NCBI GenBank assembly: GCA_003342895.1
Contig: PTFA01000369.1
Coordinates: 551,829-615,828 of the forward strand
Length of the DNA stretch: 64,000 bases
Direction of reading: 5' to 3'
Source of the DNA: Casuarius casuarius
Taxonomy: Eukaryota; Chordata; Aves; Casuariiformes; Casuariidae
The position numbers and the translations under genes were made by a program. Positions within the stretch are counted from its first letter, which is position 1. Each line of letters starts with the position of its first letter. Below the pieces are notes generated by a model. It saw only the letters and a list, made by a program, of their open reading frames with translations, searched no databases and was not told the origin of the DNA. Of this stretch, positions 39,035-49,312 are shown piece after piece.

Positions 39035-39356
39035 GGGGGCGGGTGGCTGCTCGCGCAGGCGGGGTCACGTGACCTTCTGTTTACATCCTCTCAGCTGTTG
39101 GGGCCCCTCCTCCCCTGCGGTGTCTCACATCAACACAAACGGCGGCGGGCGACCGTGGGGCCGCCCGGCGTGCGGGGGGAGGGAGTGGGCTGGAAGGGGG
39201 CTACTCCGGGGGCTGGACACCCTCCGCTCTAGCCGGGTCCGATCACCCCCTCGCTGCGCTCCGTGTAGGCGGCCAGAGCGCCCTTCCGCCTCCATCTCTC
39301 CCTCGCGGGGGGGTCTCCCTGCTCGCTCCCGGCGCAGGGGGGCCGCGGCAGGACGG
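39035..39356 (+). other. Candidate noncoding first exon (5' UTR) of an unidentified gene
   Basis: The end is set by a consensus donor, ACGG|GTGAGT, with the last exon base at 39,356. The start is a guess from the E-box, CCAAT and TATA-like positions. No ATG occurs on the + strand from 38,881 to 39,356, which fits a 5' UTR exon. The first intron would then run at least to about 41.2 kb and perhaps far beyond. The gene is not recognisable because no coding exon can be named. Confidence 0.5.
39064..39073. promoter_or_regulatory. GTCACGTGAC palindrome (E-box/CLEAR type)
   Basis: This perfect 10-bp palindrome matches the consensus of the CLEAR element bound by TFEB/TFE3/MITF, and is also a strong USF/MAX E-box. 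It lies close to the proposed start region, the usual place for such sites. It may mean that the rightward gene responds to lysosomal or nutrient signalling, but USF binding is an equally good reading. Confidence 0.55.
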
Positions 39357-39862
39357 GTGAGTGCCGCGCGCGGGCCGTTACGTTTGCGCGGGGGGGTCGG
39401 AGGTGGCCGTCCGAGAGCCGGCACGGTTAGTCGCGGCGCGCGGGGGGGAGGGAGCGCGGCCAACAGACGACAGTAACGGCCGCGTTAGTGCGTTGCTGTC
39501 CGTTGGCCCCCGCGCGGGCTTGCGAGGCGCGTGGGGGGAGGCTGTTTGCGCGCAGCCGAGACAGGGCGAGGGCCGGCTGCCTCCTGCTTCCCCTGCGCGG
39601 GTGGGGAAGCCCGGGACGGGGGGAGAGCGTGTATGCCTTCGGCAGCCTATTCCTCCTGCTCTCCGACCCCCACCTTCCCCCGCGTCCTTTCGCTGCCTGC
39701 GTAACCTCTGGCCCCAAAAGGGAGGTGAGGAGAAAGTGTTTGTGCAGCTGCCGTGGGTCCGAGCAGGTGTGAGGGGACGTGAATTTAATTTGGGGGGGCG
39801 GGGAAGAAAAGGCTCCAACCTGGAAATCCGGAGGAATGGGGAGAAGTACGGTGTGTGTGTTT

Positions 39863-39879
39863 GGGGGGGGGCGGGGGGC
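39863..39879 (+). other. G-quadruplex-like run downstream of the exon 1 donor
   Basis: An unbroken run of nine G is followed by CGGGGGG, after a short GT run, about 500 bases inside the proposed intron 1. Similar runs lie at 39,790. G-rich first-intron starts are common at CpG-island genes. The fold is inferred. Confidence 0.45.
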
Positions 39880-41222
39880 GTGCACGTCCCCAGCAGCGAT
39901 GCCGTGCTCTGCCCCCTCCCCTTGATGTTCTTGACTTCGGGGAAAGGGAGTGAAGACGGGAGCTCACATATTTTCCTTCTCGAGCCCTGATAACGTCGGG
40001 TCTCGTAGGGGGGTTGCGTCTTCCAGGTCGAAGCGTTATGGAGGGAGCAAAAGGGATTGTGAAACGACGTTTTGTTTTTGTTTCAAGAAAAAACTACCGG
40101 CCGGGGAAGGTTGTTTCTTTCCCTCGGAAGTGGTGGTGTGGCAGCAGAGGGAGGAGAGAAATACTTTACGTACACGAAGTGTATAAAACGCGGGATAACT
40201 CTAGTTTTCGCCCCTTAAAGGAGAGCAGGCGGACGGTGTGCGCCTCTGGCAGCAGTCGCGAGAAGATGTAAAGGGTGTCTCTATCCCCCACTTTGCCATA
40301 AACGCACATTTCGTCTCTGTTTACATTGTGGCCTCCGTTTTGGCTGAGAACAGCGCAGGGGGGAGGAGCAGGAACTGGCTCCAGGGCAGCCACCTCCTCC
40401 CCCGTCTGTTTTCTTTGTTGTTATCTGCTCGGGGGCGGCGTCCTGGGGTCACCTCTGCCTGCAGCTTAGCCGCCGTCTGCGGGCAGCGCCGTCCCTCCTC
40501 GGGCTGCTGCTTCCGCGCCCGGGCAGGTTTGCGCCGCGCCTCCGCCCCCTGCCTCGGCCCTGGTCGGAGGCTCGCGGTGAAGTTGGAGCGAGGGGAAGGG
40601 AGGGCGGCGGGGAGAGGAGCCTTGGCATTTCTGAGAGGCGCAGTCGGCAGCCTGGGCCTGGCTTGTGCAGCTCCGCCGTTTTTGACAGCGAAAGAGAGAG
40701 GAGGAGGAAGAAAAAAAAAAAAACAAAACCTTTGATGGGGAGGGAAGATTCTTTTTTCTTGGTGGTGAAAGGCGAAGGAAAACATATTTACCATCTAAGT
40801 GAGAAAAGAGATGCGGCTGCTGCACCGTGTGGAGAATGCATGTGTACTTGCAATGCCTATATAACTACTGTTCCCTTAGAGGGAGTAGTCTGTATCCCTG
40901 TCAGGTTTTTACTTGGTCAAGGCCAGCTGAATTGCAAACTTTAGCCAGGGAGATAAGGTTTCTTCTGATAATGAGCAGTAAACCTGTGTGACACACAGAA
41001 AAGTCACAGATAAGGATAGTCAGCACTTGAATGAATTAATGAAGATATTCGATCCCTCTTGACCCTATTCCCTCCATATTAAAGGGATTGCTTTTAAGAT
41101 GCAAAAATCTAGTGCTTAGACTTAGTAAATACCGAAACTGAGAGTGCCTTTATAACTGTAATTCATTATTCATTGTAAATGAATCATAATATGTGTGATA
41201 CACTCTTTTTTTTTTCCCACAG

Positions 41223-41600
41223 GATCCTTATCTTACTCTTGGCACTGGCCAGATCATCTCTGGAATGAATCAGGCTTGGATAAATGGAGCTGTTCTCTGT
41301 AGGACTCCTGCCTGATTTGTTGGGAAAGTTTGAAAAACGTTTTGGATGTGTAGATGGACAAATGTGTGAAAGGTCCAGAACAGTATCTTAACTAACTTTG
41401 GAAGAATAAAGAAAATGTAATGATAGTAATGTAAGAAATACATGAGTGAGGTCAGAGGACCACAATGAAGGCTTTGGAGATGGATCCTTAGCCAGATGTT
41501 CTTGACAATGATCAGTGCCCCGCAGAAATGCAAGGCAGAACAATTGAATGTTGTTGGGAGGTCTGCAGTGAGGAAGATGTCATGAAACTGCAAACAGAAA
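41223..41600 (+). other. Possible alternative 5' exon after a strong acceptor
   Basis: A long T tract followed by CCCACAG at 41,206-41,222 is a near-ideal acceptor about 1.9 kb after the proposed exon 1 donor. The sequence behind it has short frames with stops, so it would be untranslated or hold only small upstream frames. The donor is unclear: AAAG|GTTATG at about 41,600 is weak and CTACAG|GTAGGC at about 42,119 is better. It could be an alternative 5' exon or a false site. Confidence 0.25.
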
Positions 41601-42784
41601 AGGTTATGTAGTACTGAATTTACACCATAGACAGCTGAATGTTATCTCTGGGTCTCCACAGAGTTAGGTTCCTTGCCTGTATAATCTCACGTCTTCACTC
41701 CAGAATCCTTGTAAAAATCTTTCAGCCTCTGTTAAGTGGCTTTCTCTGTGGATTTTTTCGTCTAATCTCAGTCTTTTGTTGTTCCTTGCTCTAGATATTT
41801 GACCAGCCACTTCAGATTTTGCACTACTTGATCTATTAATTTATGAAGTCTTGCCATTTTTATAGTATTAACCTTGCCAGATTGGTGAGTTTTATTGTTT
41901 TGTCTTCTGTTTTCCTTTCAGTGACTGTGCTAAGCCCCAACAACTCCTTTAGAAAAGGCTTCTGCCTGGTAAGAGACTGAGAATAGAAAGCAACTGCCAG
42001 ACTTGTATCATAGTTTTCTGTTCCTGTGCTGGACCACACCAGAGTGGTCACTTGGCTATGTTTTGGTAACCTAGAAGTACAGCTGGTTTGAGATCATAGG
42101 TGTGTGTTCTGAAGCTACAGGTAGGCTCAGGCATGATACCGGTGGAAGTCTCAAGAGCGCTTGTTTCCTGTGACTTCCCTTAGGCAAATGTGAAAGAAAG
42201 AACAGTAAGACAAAGACCTTAACTCTGCCAGATTTCAAATTCCTACTCTGATGCATAATTAGTAATATAGTGTCGTCGTTGTCCCGTCTCCTCCCCCCCA
42301 CCGCCGAGATGCTCCTAAAACTTAATACAGAGAAAATAATTTTTCCAGGCAATTTTCCAGAAAGTTTTATGTTGGTAAGTTTAAGATTTCCCTAAAACGA
42401 CACATTAAAAGTAACTTCGAAATTGGTATCCAGTATGGGACTGTGCATCTGAGTTTTCAATGCATGGTGAGAAACAACTGAAAAATATAGGCATTGACCT
42501 GTAGTGTTTCAGGATGAAGATCTTTATCCTGACCTGTTCTTTTCATTTCCTACTTTGTTCCCATTTTCAATAGTAATTTCACAGAGATGTAATGTTTTGT
42601 CCTGCTGAACTAAAAGTGATTCTCTGAAGCTGATCATTAATTAGCTTGCAGTTTAAGAGAAGTCCCTTGAAATCTACAGACTTGGTACAGTCCTTCCTGC
42701 AAGCATCACTGAATATTATCTGATTATTTTACCTACTTAGAATGTAAAAATCTGAATGCAAAGGCTGGAAGAATGTGTGCCATC

Positions 42785-42910
42785 TTGTTTTGTAAATGAA
42801 TAATTAGGTATGTGACTTGCCTAAAGGCACTTCAGGCATCTTCTGGCAGGGTTGGAAGTTGATCTGTGCACTTCATCTTCTCTAACCAAAAGTGTGCCTT
42901 GTGAAGTAGT
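42785..42910 (-). repeat. MIR-like SINE relic, reverse orientation
   Basis: The words TTTTGTAAATGAATAATTAG, GTGACTTGCCTAAAGGCAC and CTGGCAGGGTTGGAAGTTGA follow the reversed MIR consensus (TTTTACAGATGAGG, then AGTGACTTGCCCAAGGTCAC, then GGCAGAGCCGGGATT). Diverged, with approximate boundaries. Confidence 0.6.
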
Positions 42911-43813
42911 GGCTCGAAAAACAGCATGAGGAAGTATTTCTGTGCTTGTCCATGCTGCTTGGTTTAGTTTTATTAACTATCCTTAAAACAGTGGTGTGGG
43001 AATTTTTTGTTATGTCATTTTACTTTCAGTCCACATTTGATAAACATCTAGAAGAGTACTGATGAAATGGAATGAATGTGATTTTTTTTTTTTTTTTTTT
43101 TTAAGGAGAGCTTTTTATCTACTTCACAGAAGCATGATAACACATTTCTGTTTCTTCCTTTTTCTCTTACAGAGTTCTAGGGAGTGAAGTAGTTTGTATT
43201 AAATGCATTAAAGCACAAGGAAACAGCTGCCGTGCTCCATTTCCTTTGAGGCTTATTTGTGTGTACTGGATGTTAATGAGAGCCTTCAGGCCTGCTGAAC
43301 ACAAGTTCTTAAGAGTTGCTGATGCTATGTTGTTTTAAGAAAATTGGGCTGGACTTTCGGGCCTTGAAGAAAGGATAGAATTTGTAGGAGCTTAGGATGT
43401 TGAATATCATTTTTTTCAGCAGTAAATGATTACCGAGCTGCCGTTCAGAAGAGTGGTGTTAATTTTCTGTCCTTTTTGTCCTCCTGGTACCTCATACCAA
43501 GTTCCTGTTTGAGAGTCAGTGTCACAACTTCAAAGTTGGCAGTGAAGTTATGTAATTTGGGAGCTTGAAATCCTGATGGTTGAGTGTGTGTTGATCTTTT
43601 TTTTTTTTAAAAAAAAAAAAACATTTACAGACATCTGGTTTGCAAGATGCATACCATCTCTGTTACTTTCAAAGTTTCCAATAAGCTCCTAATCAAAGTA
43701 TTTATACTCTTAAAATTTAGAAGGACTAAAATGTCTTTAAAATTTGCAGTTAATTCCCAGAAACTTCTTTCTGAAGCAAGAGGTACTGAAAAATAAGTAT
43801 CTCATGTAAAGAA

Positions 43814-43829
43814 TTATATATATATATAT
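43814..43829. repeat. (TA)n microsatellite
   Basis: Eight TA units in AT-rich intronic DNA. Confidence 0.85.
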
Positions 43830-46800
43830 CCCTTAAATTGATGCCCCAAAACATAAATTTGCTTCAGTATGAGGAGAAAAGAATGTTTTAGAAGTCATCA
43901 TAGAGCAGTTTAAACAACGAAAAAAAACCCCTACAGTCCTAAAATAGTGTAGAGGTGACATAAGGAGTCACCATGGTAACTCCTAGGCTACATATTCTGG
44001 TGTATTCTTGGGTGGAGGAGTGGTAGAGTGGGGAAGTGAACATGCAACAAGAATAAACTGTTTCTCTAGTTGGAAGGTTGTTTTGTGGCAGAAAATGGTT
44101 TGGAGTGTGCTGCTCAGAAGATGCTTTTGATGAAAGCTAATTTTGAAGGTCTGGCTTTGCTTTATATAGTGTTTAGTGAAGAAGGATAGTTTATTACAGA
44201 TGCAGAACATTGTTTTATATGAATTGAAGGAAACTGAGTTTTAAGATGAAAAGGTAACTTAATATTGAGGCTTAGGATTTTTCCCTGAATTACTGCATTT
44301 TACTTAATTTTCTTAAAACAATATTTGCTCAGCATATTGTTACAAAATTAATGCTAAACTTGGATTTGCAAATCCAGATTTTTCTGGGGTGTAACAGAAG
44401 AGAAATGGGCTTAATGTTTAAAAGCTTCTTTATGTTCTGGATTGTTTAACAACAAAAACTTATAAATAAGGCTTAAGCTTAGAGGTCAAGTGGTTTGATG
44501 GCAACATGGGATGCTGGAATCCTTTATGAAGACTTGTAAGGAAATTAGTTCCACATTGCAGATATTGAAAGATACTTTAACATAGATGTTTGGTTGTATT
44601 TTTAGGTGCTATGGGGTATCTGGTTGTTAGCATGGAGCTGTTGGGTGTGACACAGGATCTACTGAAGGCTTGCCTACTGAAGTAGAAGTTAAATGCCAGG
44701 CAGGATAAATATAGGTAGAGATAAGTGAGCCATCAGAGAAAGGACAGCCTTTGTCTTGGTTGCTAATGAGCAAGCTTTACAAGAGCTTGTTTGTATGTTT
44801 ATATACATATGTACACACACAACCAACCAGTTGTGCACCAACATAGTCACTGTGAATGGGATCTCTGTTCTGAGAGTTTTGAGAACCTTGTGACAATACA
44901 CTGCAGAAGTTCCTGCCTATATTTGTCAGGTGTTCACAGGTCTGGAGCATCTCTTCATTGTTCCTGGTCTCTTCTCTTAGAAATTGTTTGGCTGATGATG
45001 CCTCAACTTCCCTGGTTGCTTTTCCTGTTCCAGCTGTCATGTTCCTTTCCAACGGCACTTCGTTCAGCCTTCTTTAGTTACTCTGTTCTGATTAAGGGCT
45101 CTTAACTCGCATGATGACAGCAACTCTTCTTACTTATGGGGAAGAAGGGAGGACAAGATATGGGCCAGATAGCCTGTAATTACCATGAGCATCTAAAATG
45201 GCACTAGAGATCTGTGTTGAAGCACCTGAATCACCCCTCCCATATCTCAGTGTTCTGTTATTACTATTATCATTGAGGACTATAGCAAGACAATTGGTTG
45301 TGCATAATTTTAATGGGAAATTAACCAATTTGAAAAGTCCTATAATAGCAGTTTAAGACACATGGAGAGGAAGTATGTAATATGGTGTATACAAAATATG
45401 TGTGCTACTGAATGTAATTATTGAAGATATCTGTTTTGGTACTGACCTTCAAGGAAAACAAGTAGCATTTACTATCTGTTCCAGTTGTCTTTGGGAGTGA
45501 AAGGGGACTTAACCTCAAAGAGAACATCTCATAGATGACATGTCTTACTTGGTTCTTTGTGCTTTTTGTTCTAAAAACAAAAGGAAGCTGCTTCTCTAAA
45601 GAGAGAGAACTACATCAGTTTATGGCTTCCATATGTAAGGTGATAAAGTTATTCAAACCGTTTATGGTAATAGTCAGCTAGTGAATCACATCCAGAAAGT
45701 GATATGTCTGTGGTGTGCCTGTCCTAAATGAAAAGCTTAATTCCTATAAATGATTGTTTTAACACTAAAAGAGGAATTAGGGCCACGTGGAGAGGAGATG
45801 AGAAGGCATTACTATTCTTAGGACTTACTTGTGGTATATCTGTAGGAGATGCTTTCAGTAGACATTCAGGAATTACCATGTGAGTTTCCTGACAGATGTT
45901 GGAAAGAAAAAGTCAGCCAGGTAGTACTGCTCAGGCCAGTGAGGATCACTGTGCTATATAGTGGTCTACCTATTGAACTCAAAAAGAGCACAGATTTGGA
46001 GGCCCTGTCTTGGTAATCATGTCTGCAACACAGTTGTTTTTGTTTGAAAGACATGGCTGAAACTTGTGCAAATCAATATTATTGAAACCCTGAACTTCTA
46101 AGATCATTACATGAGAGACACTTAGTTTCAGCAAAAAGGTAAAAGCTTAATATTCCTGCAATATCAATAGTTTCAAGTAGTCTGGAATGGTATGAGTATT
46201 CTTATTAGGACATCAGTTTGCCATTGAAGGAATTGATTTCCATCTGAAAAATCTTTTCCTGAGACTTGGAATGTACTTGTTTGCTCTTGTTGATGTTGGA
46301 TTCTGTCAGGTGAAGTCTGCTGGCTCTTCTGCTGAGGCATGTGACCCTGCTGTTTAATTGCAAAACTTTCCCCTTTACCCCTTTGAAAATGAAATGCATT
46401 GCAGATTTTTTTCTTTCCATTCAGCGTGGTCACCTGCAATGTAATCATTTAATCTTTACTGTGGTGGTGTTCTTTCAACAAACTCCAAATTTGTCATTAT
46501 TGCAGTCAATAGGTCAGTGAAACTGGCAGGACAATGAAAAGTTGAGTTGCCGTGTTTCATGATAACTTCCAGCGAGCTGACAGTTGCAGCATATGAATCC
46601 CACAGGCTGTAATCGCTGCTTATTTGCTTCAGTTAATTATGCCTTCATTGTGACTAAGACTCATTACTGCCTAGTTTCCTGAGATTGTGGTGTCTTCTGG
46701 AATAACTCGGTTCTCAAAAAAAGTGTAGGATTTGACTTCTCTATTCTGGGATGCTTTGGATAAATGAGTTGTTCTTGGTATGACTAAAGCAGGTTATGTG

Positions 46801-48594
46801 ACTGCAGCAGCCTCTCATGTTACGGTCTGTAAACTACACCTCTGTCAGGTGAAACCCAGGTGCTTTCATGACTGAAAAGAAATTATGGGGTAGGGTTAAG
46901 GGGATGAAGATTTTACTTTTGCTGTTGAAGTACACAGCTGCTACATCAAGCAGTGATGAAAGGTTGTCAGCTTCCATTTTGTGGGGAAATATTTGTCTGA
47001 GTATCTTGAAATGGTTACCCAAGCATTTCTAAATGCTCTAAACACAGACATAGTGTATGGCCCTTGATTACTAATTTTTAGGTGTGAACATCTGCAGTTG
47101 CTAGTATTATAAGTAGATCATAACTTTGGAGCCATATTTTCACTAGTACTTCATTCTTACCTGGAAACAAAACAATGCATAAGCATTTTCAAGTTAAAAA
47201 TGTGTATATGTATTTTGGTTTTGGCTTTTAAAAAAGGCCTGTGAGTTTTTGTTCAAGTATTTGTAATTTTTGGCAGTACTAAAAAGTGGTATGATTTCAG
47301 GCCCCCTTGAGGTTGTTTAGAGACCAGAGGCAGGTTGGAACTTTGGTGAAGAACAATTAACCATTTGAGCACAGTTCTAAAATAATGACTATTTAACAAG
47401 TTCTATTCAGTTTTATACATTAGTTGTATGAAATTGTATTGTTTTTAATATTTACCATTTTTGAAAGCTGTATTTCCATTTTATAATCTTAGCTAGAGAA
47501 GTTTGTCAGTATCTTAGATTAGGCAGATTAGAAGCTTAATATAAGAGTATGCAAACCAGTTGTTTTTATAAATTATAAAATGATTCCCCTTGCCTGCTTT
47601 TGCTCTTCTGCCCCTGTCAGTCACCTTCAAAAGGATACCCTAAGTCAAGACTGCTATAAAGGAATGTCAGTAACAATGTAAAAGTGTTCATGCTTTTTCA
47701 AAGGGAGGACAAGTGCAGAAAATTTTAAACTAAGTGAAAAAGAAACGTTCTTGTAGCTCTCTTAAAGAAAAAGATTTGTAATTTGAAAAATAACTGAACA
47801 TGAGGTTTTGTTTATGCATTCTTTTTAGAATATGATTGAGAAGACAGCCAGAAGTCAGTTTCTCCTAGACTTATGCAAGTTTTTAGCAGAAATACCTTAG
47901 AACTCAGGTGAATAAGCATAACCATCTTTCTTCATGAAGCAGTTAAGCAGTTTCTTACTGGGCATAGTTTCCTGTCCTTAAAATAAATCCATAGAATCTT
48001 CTCTTGAATCGGTTGTTCCTTTTGAAACAGTCTGCTTAGTCACAAAGGAAAGGTCAGTTTTTGTGTTTGGGCTTTGATCCTGATTTAGCTTTTTATAGTT
48101 GAATTTATTGCTGGTTCCTTAGTGCTATAAAATAAAACTAGGCCCTGCTTGTACATGTATGCTCAGCTTCAAGGTTTGGGGCCATAGGGAGCCAATGCAT
48201 CTGTTATCATCAAAACTCCTGGTAACTGGGCTTGATTTAAGTGCTGATGACATCTGAAACATTTTGAGGAAATCTGAGTGTGTAGACTTATGCAGAATTA
48301 ATTTGAATATGAGGTTAACATTTGAATTGCCACTTTCTAACAAGGGGCTTTCAAATATCATTTGCAATAATGGTTTCAGAATTATGTCTGATTGAATGTA
48401 AGTCTATCATCTGAGTTTTCATTTAAGCATGCACAGCTTTGTATGGGGCGCTTTATATGTGGAATTTTCGTTCGTGAGTTGCTGAATCCGGTAGCCTGAT
48501 AGGGGTGAGGCTGCTGCAGATCCATGCTGCCAGGTTCAACCAGCAGTGAGACTGTGTATGAATTCCCAATGGCGTGCACACAAATCCATGTTTA

Positions 48595-48880
48595 GAACAC
48601 ATTTTACACATGCGCACACATGCGCGCACACACATGCAGCAACCCACACAGATAAACACAGACAGAAAACACAGCACTCATGCAAACTCAGACAGCACCA
48701 ATGGCTTCATCCTGTACCCCTCTCTGGCTGATCAGGATTAAGGTCCATTAATGGGAAATGAATACAATACAGATCCTTTCAGTAACTGGCCATAGACACT
48801 CAGTCTACCCTGTAACTGGTGCTTGGAGCCTTTCATCTTTCCTTGCTTAATGCACACACACATGCATGCACATGCATGGG
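48595..48880. repeat. CA-rich low-complexity DNA inside the LTR-like block
   Basis: Repeated CACACATGCGC, CACACACATGC and GCACATGCATGG words lie at 48,600-48,660 and 48,850-48,880. Alternating purine-pyrimidine DNA of this kind may form Z-DNA. It lies in the proposed U5 portion. Confidence 0.7.
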
Positions 48881-49302
48881 TCTCTTAGTCAACCCCTCGA
48901 CCCCACAGTCTCCAGCAGTTGGCCTGGACCCCCTGCTCCCTCCAGTAGCTAGCTCCTCCAGTTGTTTCTCACACACCCACACCCACCTACCCTTGGCTCC
49001 CAAGCCACTTCCCATGCGCTCTGGTTAATGCAGCTTGATATTTGCTAGCCATCACACACTGATATAGCAACCTTCACCCACTCCTGTTTTTGTCACCGCA
49101 GACCCACAGGCCTCGTGACTCCACTCCACTTGCTGGCACTTAGACCTCTATACATATGCATGCACGCAGAATAGTGAGCCTCCTCACTCAGGAAAGTAGT
49201 TAGAAGTAGAGTTTAATGAGATGACAGGACAGACAGTGGTGACCAGACCCAGGGCATGGCCAGATAAGTGTACTGATCAGCAGCCTGTTCACAGGTGGCT
49301 GG

Positions 49303-49312
49303 CCCTTTTTAT
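49303..49312 (-). promoter_or_regulatory. TATA-like box of the LTR
   Basis: The minus-strand ATAAAAAGGG lies in a pyrimidine-rich + strand context (GGCCCTTTTTATCCCTTTAT). Its distance to the polyadenylation signal at 49,217 fits a retroviral U3/R layout. Confidence 0.4.

Larger units (their letters stand above)
38540..40690. promoter_or_regulatory. CpG island promoter, probably bidirectional
   Basis: This is a long, strongly GC- and CpG-rich block in an AT-rich window. It is densest at 38,580-39,720, with a second peak at about 40,340-40,690. It holds tandem GC boxes (38,601-38,631), opposed CCAAT boxes (38,929 and 38,956), a CACGTG E-box (39,066) and a consensus donor at 39,357. Long frames occur in several registers on both strands because GC-rich DNA lacks stop codons. 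They are proline, arginine and alanine-rich and mutually overlapping, so I do not call them proteins. It most likely drives the rightward gene and perhaps a leftward one. Confidence 0.85.
40691..48459. other. Probable intronic DNA of the rightward gene
   Basis: Noncoding, tending to T and G excess on the + strand in sampled lines. It includes homopolymer T tracts (43,081-43,103; 43,599-43,621), a (TA)n at 43,814-43,829, a MIR-like relic and two strong splice-acceptor-like sites (41,222 and 43,172). No coding exon could be recognised. Confidence 0.55.

Noticed and set aside
38462..39990. Several open frames of 100-209 codons on both strands in the CpG island
   Set aside because: They overlap in multiple frames, are rich in Pro, Arg, Ala and Gly, often start at non-ATG codons, and run across the proposed splice donor. 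Stop-poor GC-rich DNA explains them.
46173..46448. 91-codon minus-strand frame rich in Gln and Ser
   Set aside because: A second overlapping minus-strand frame is equally open, no domain is seen and no splice context fits.
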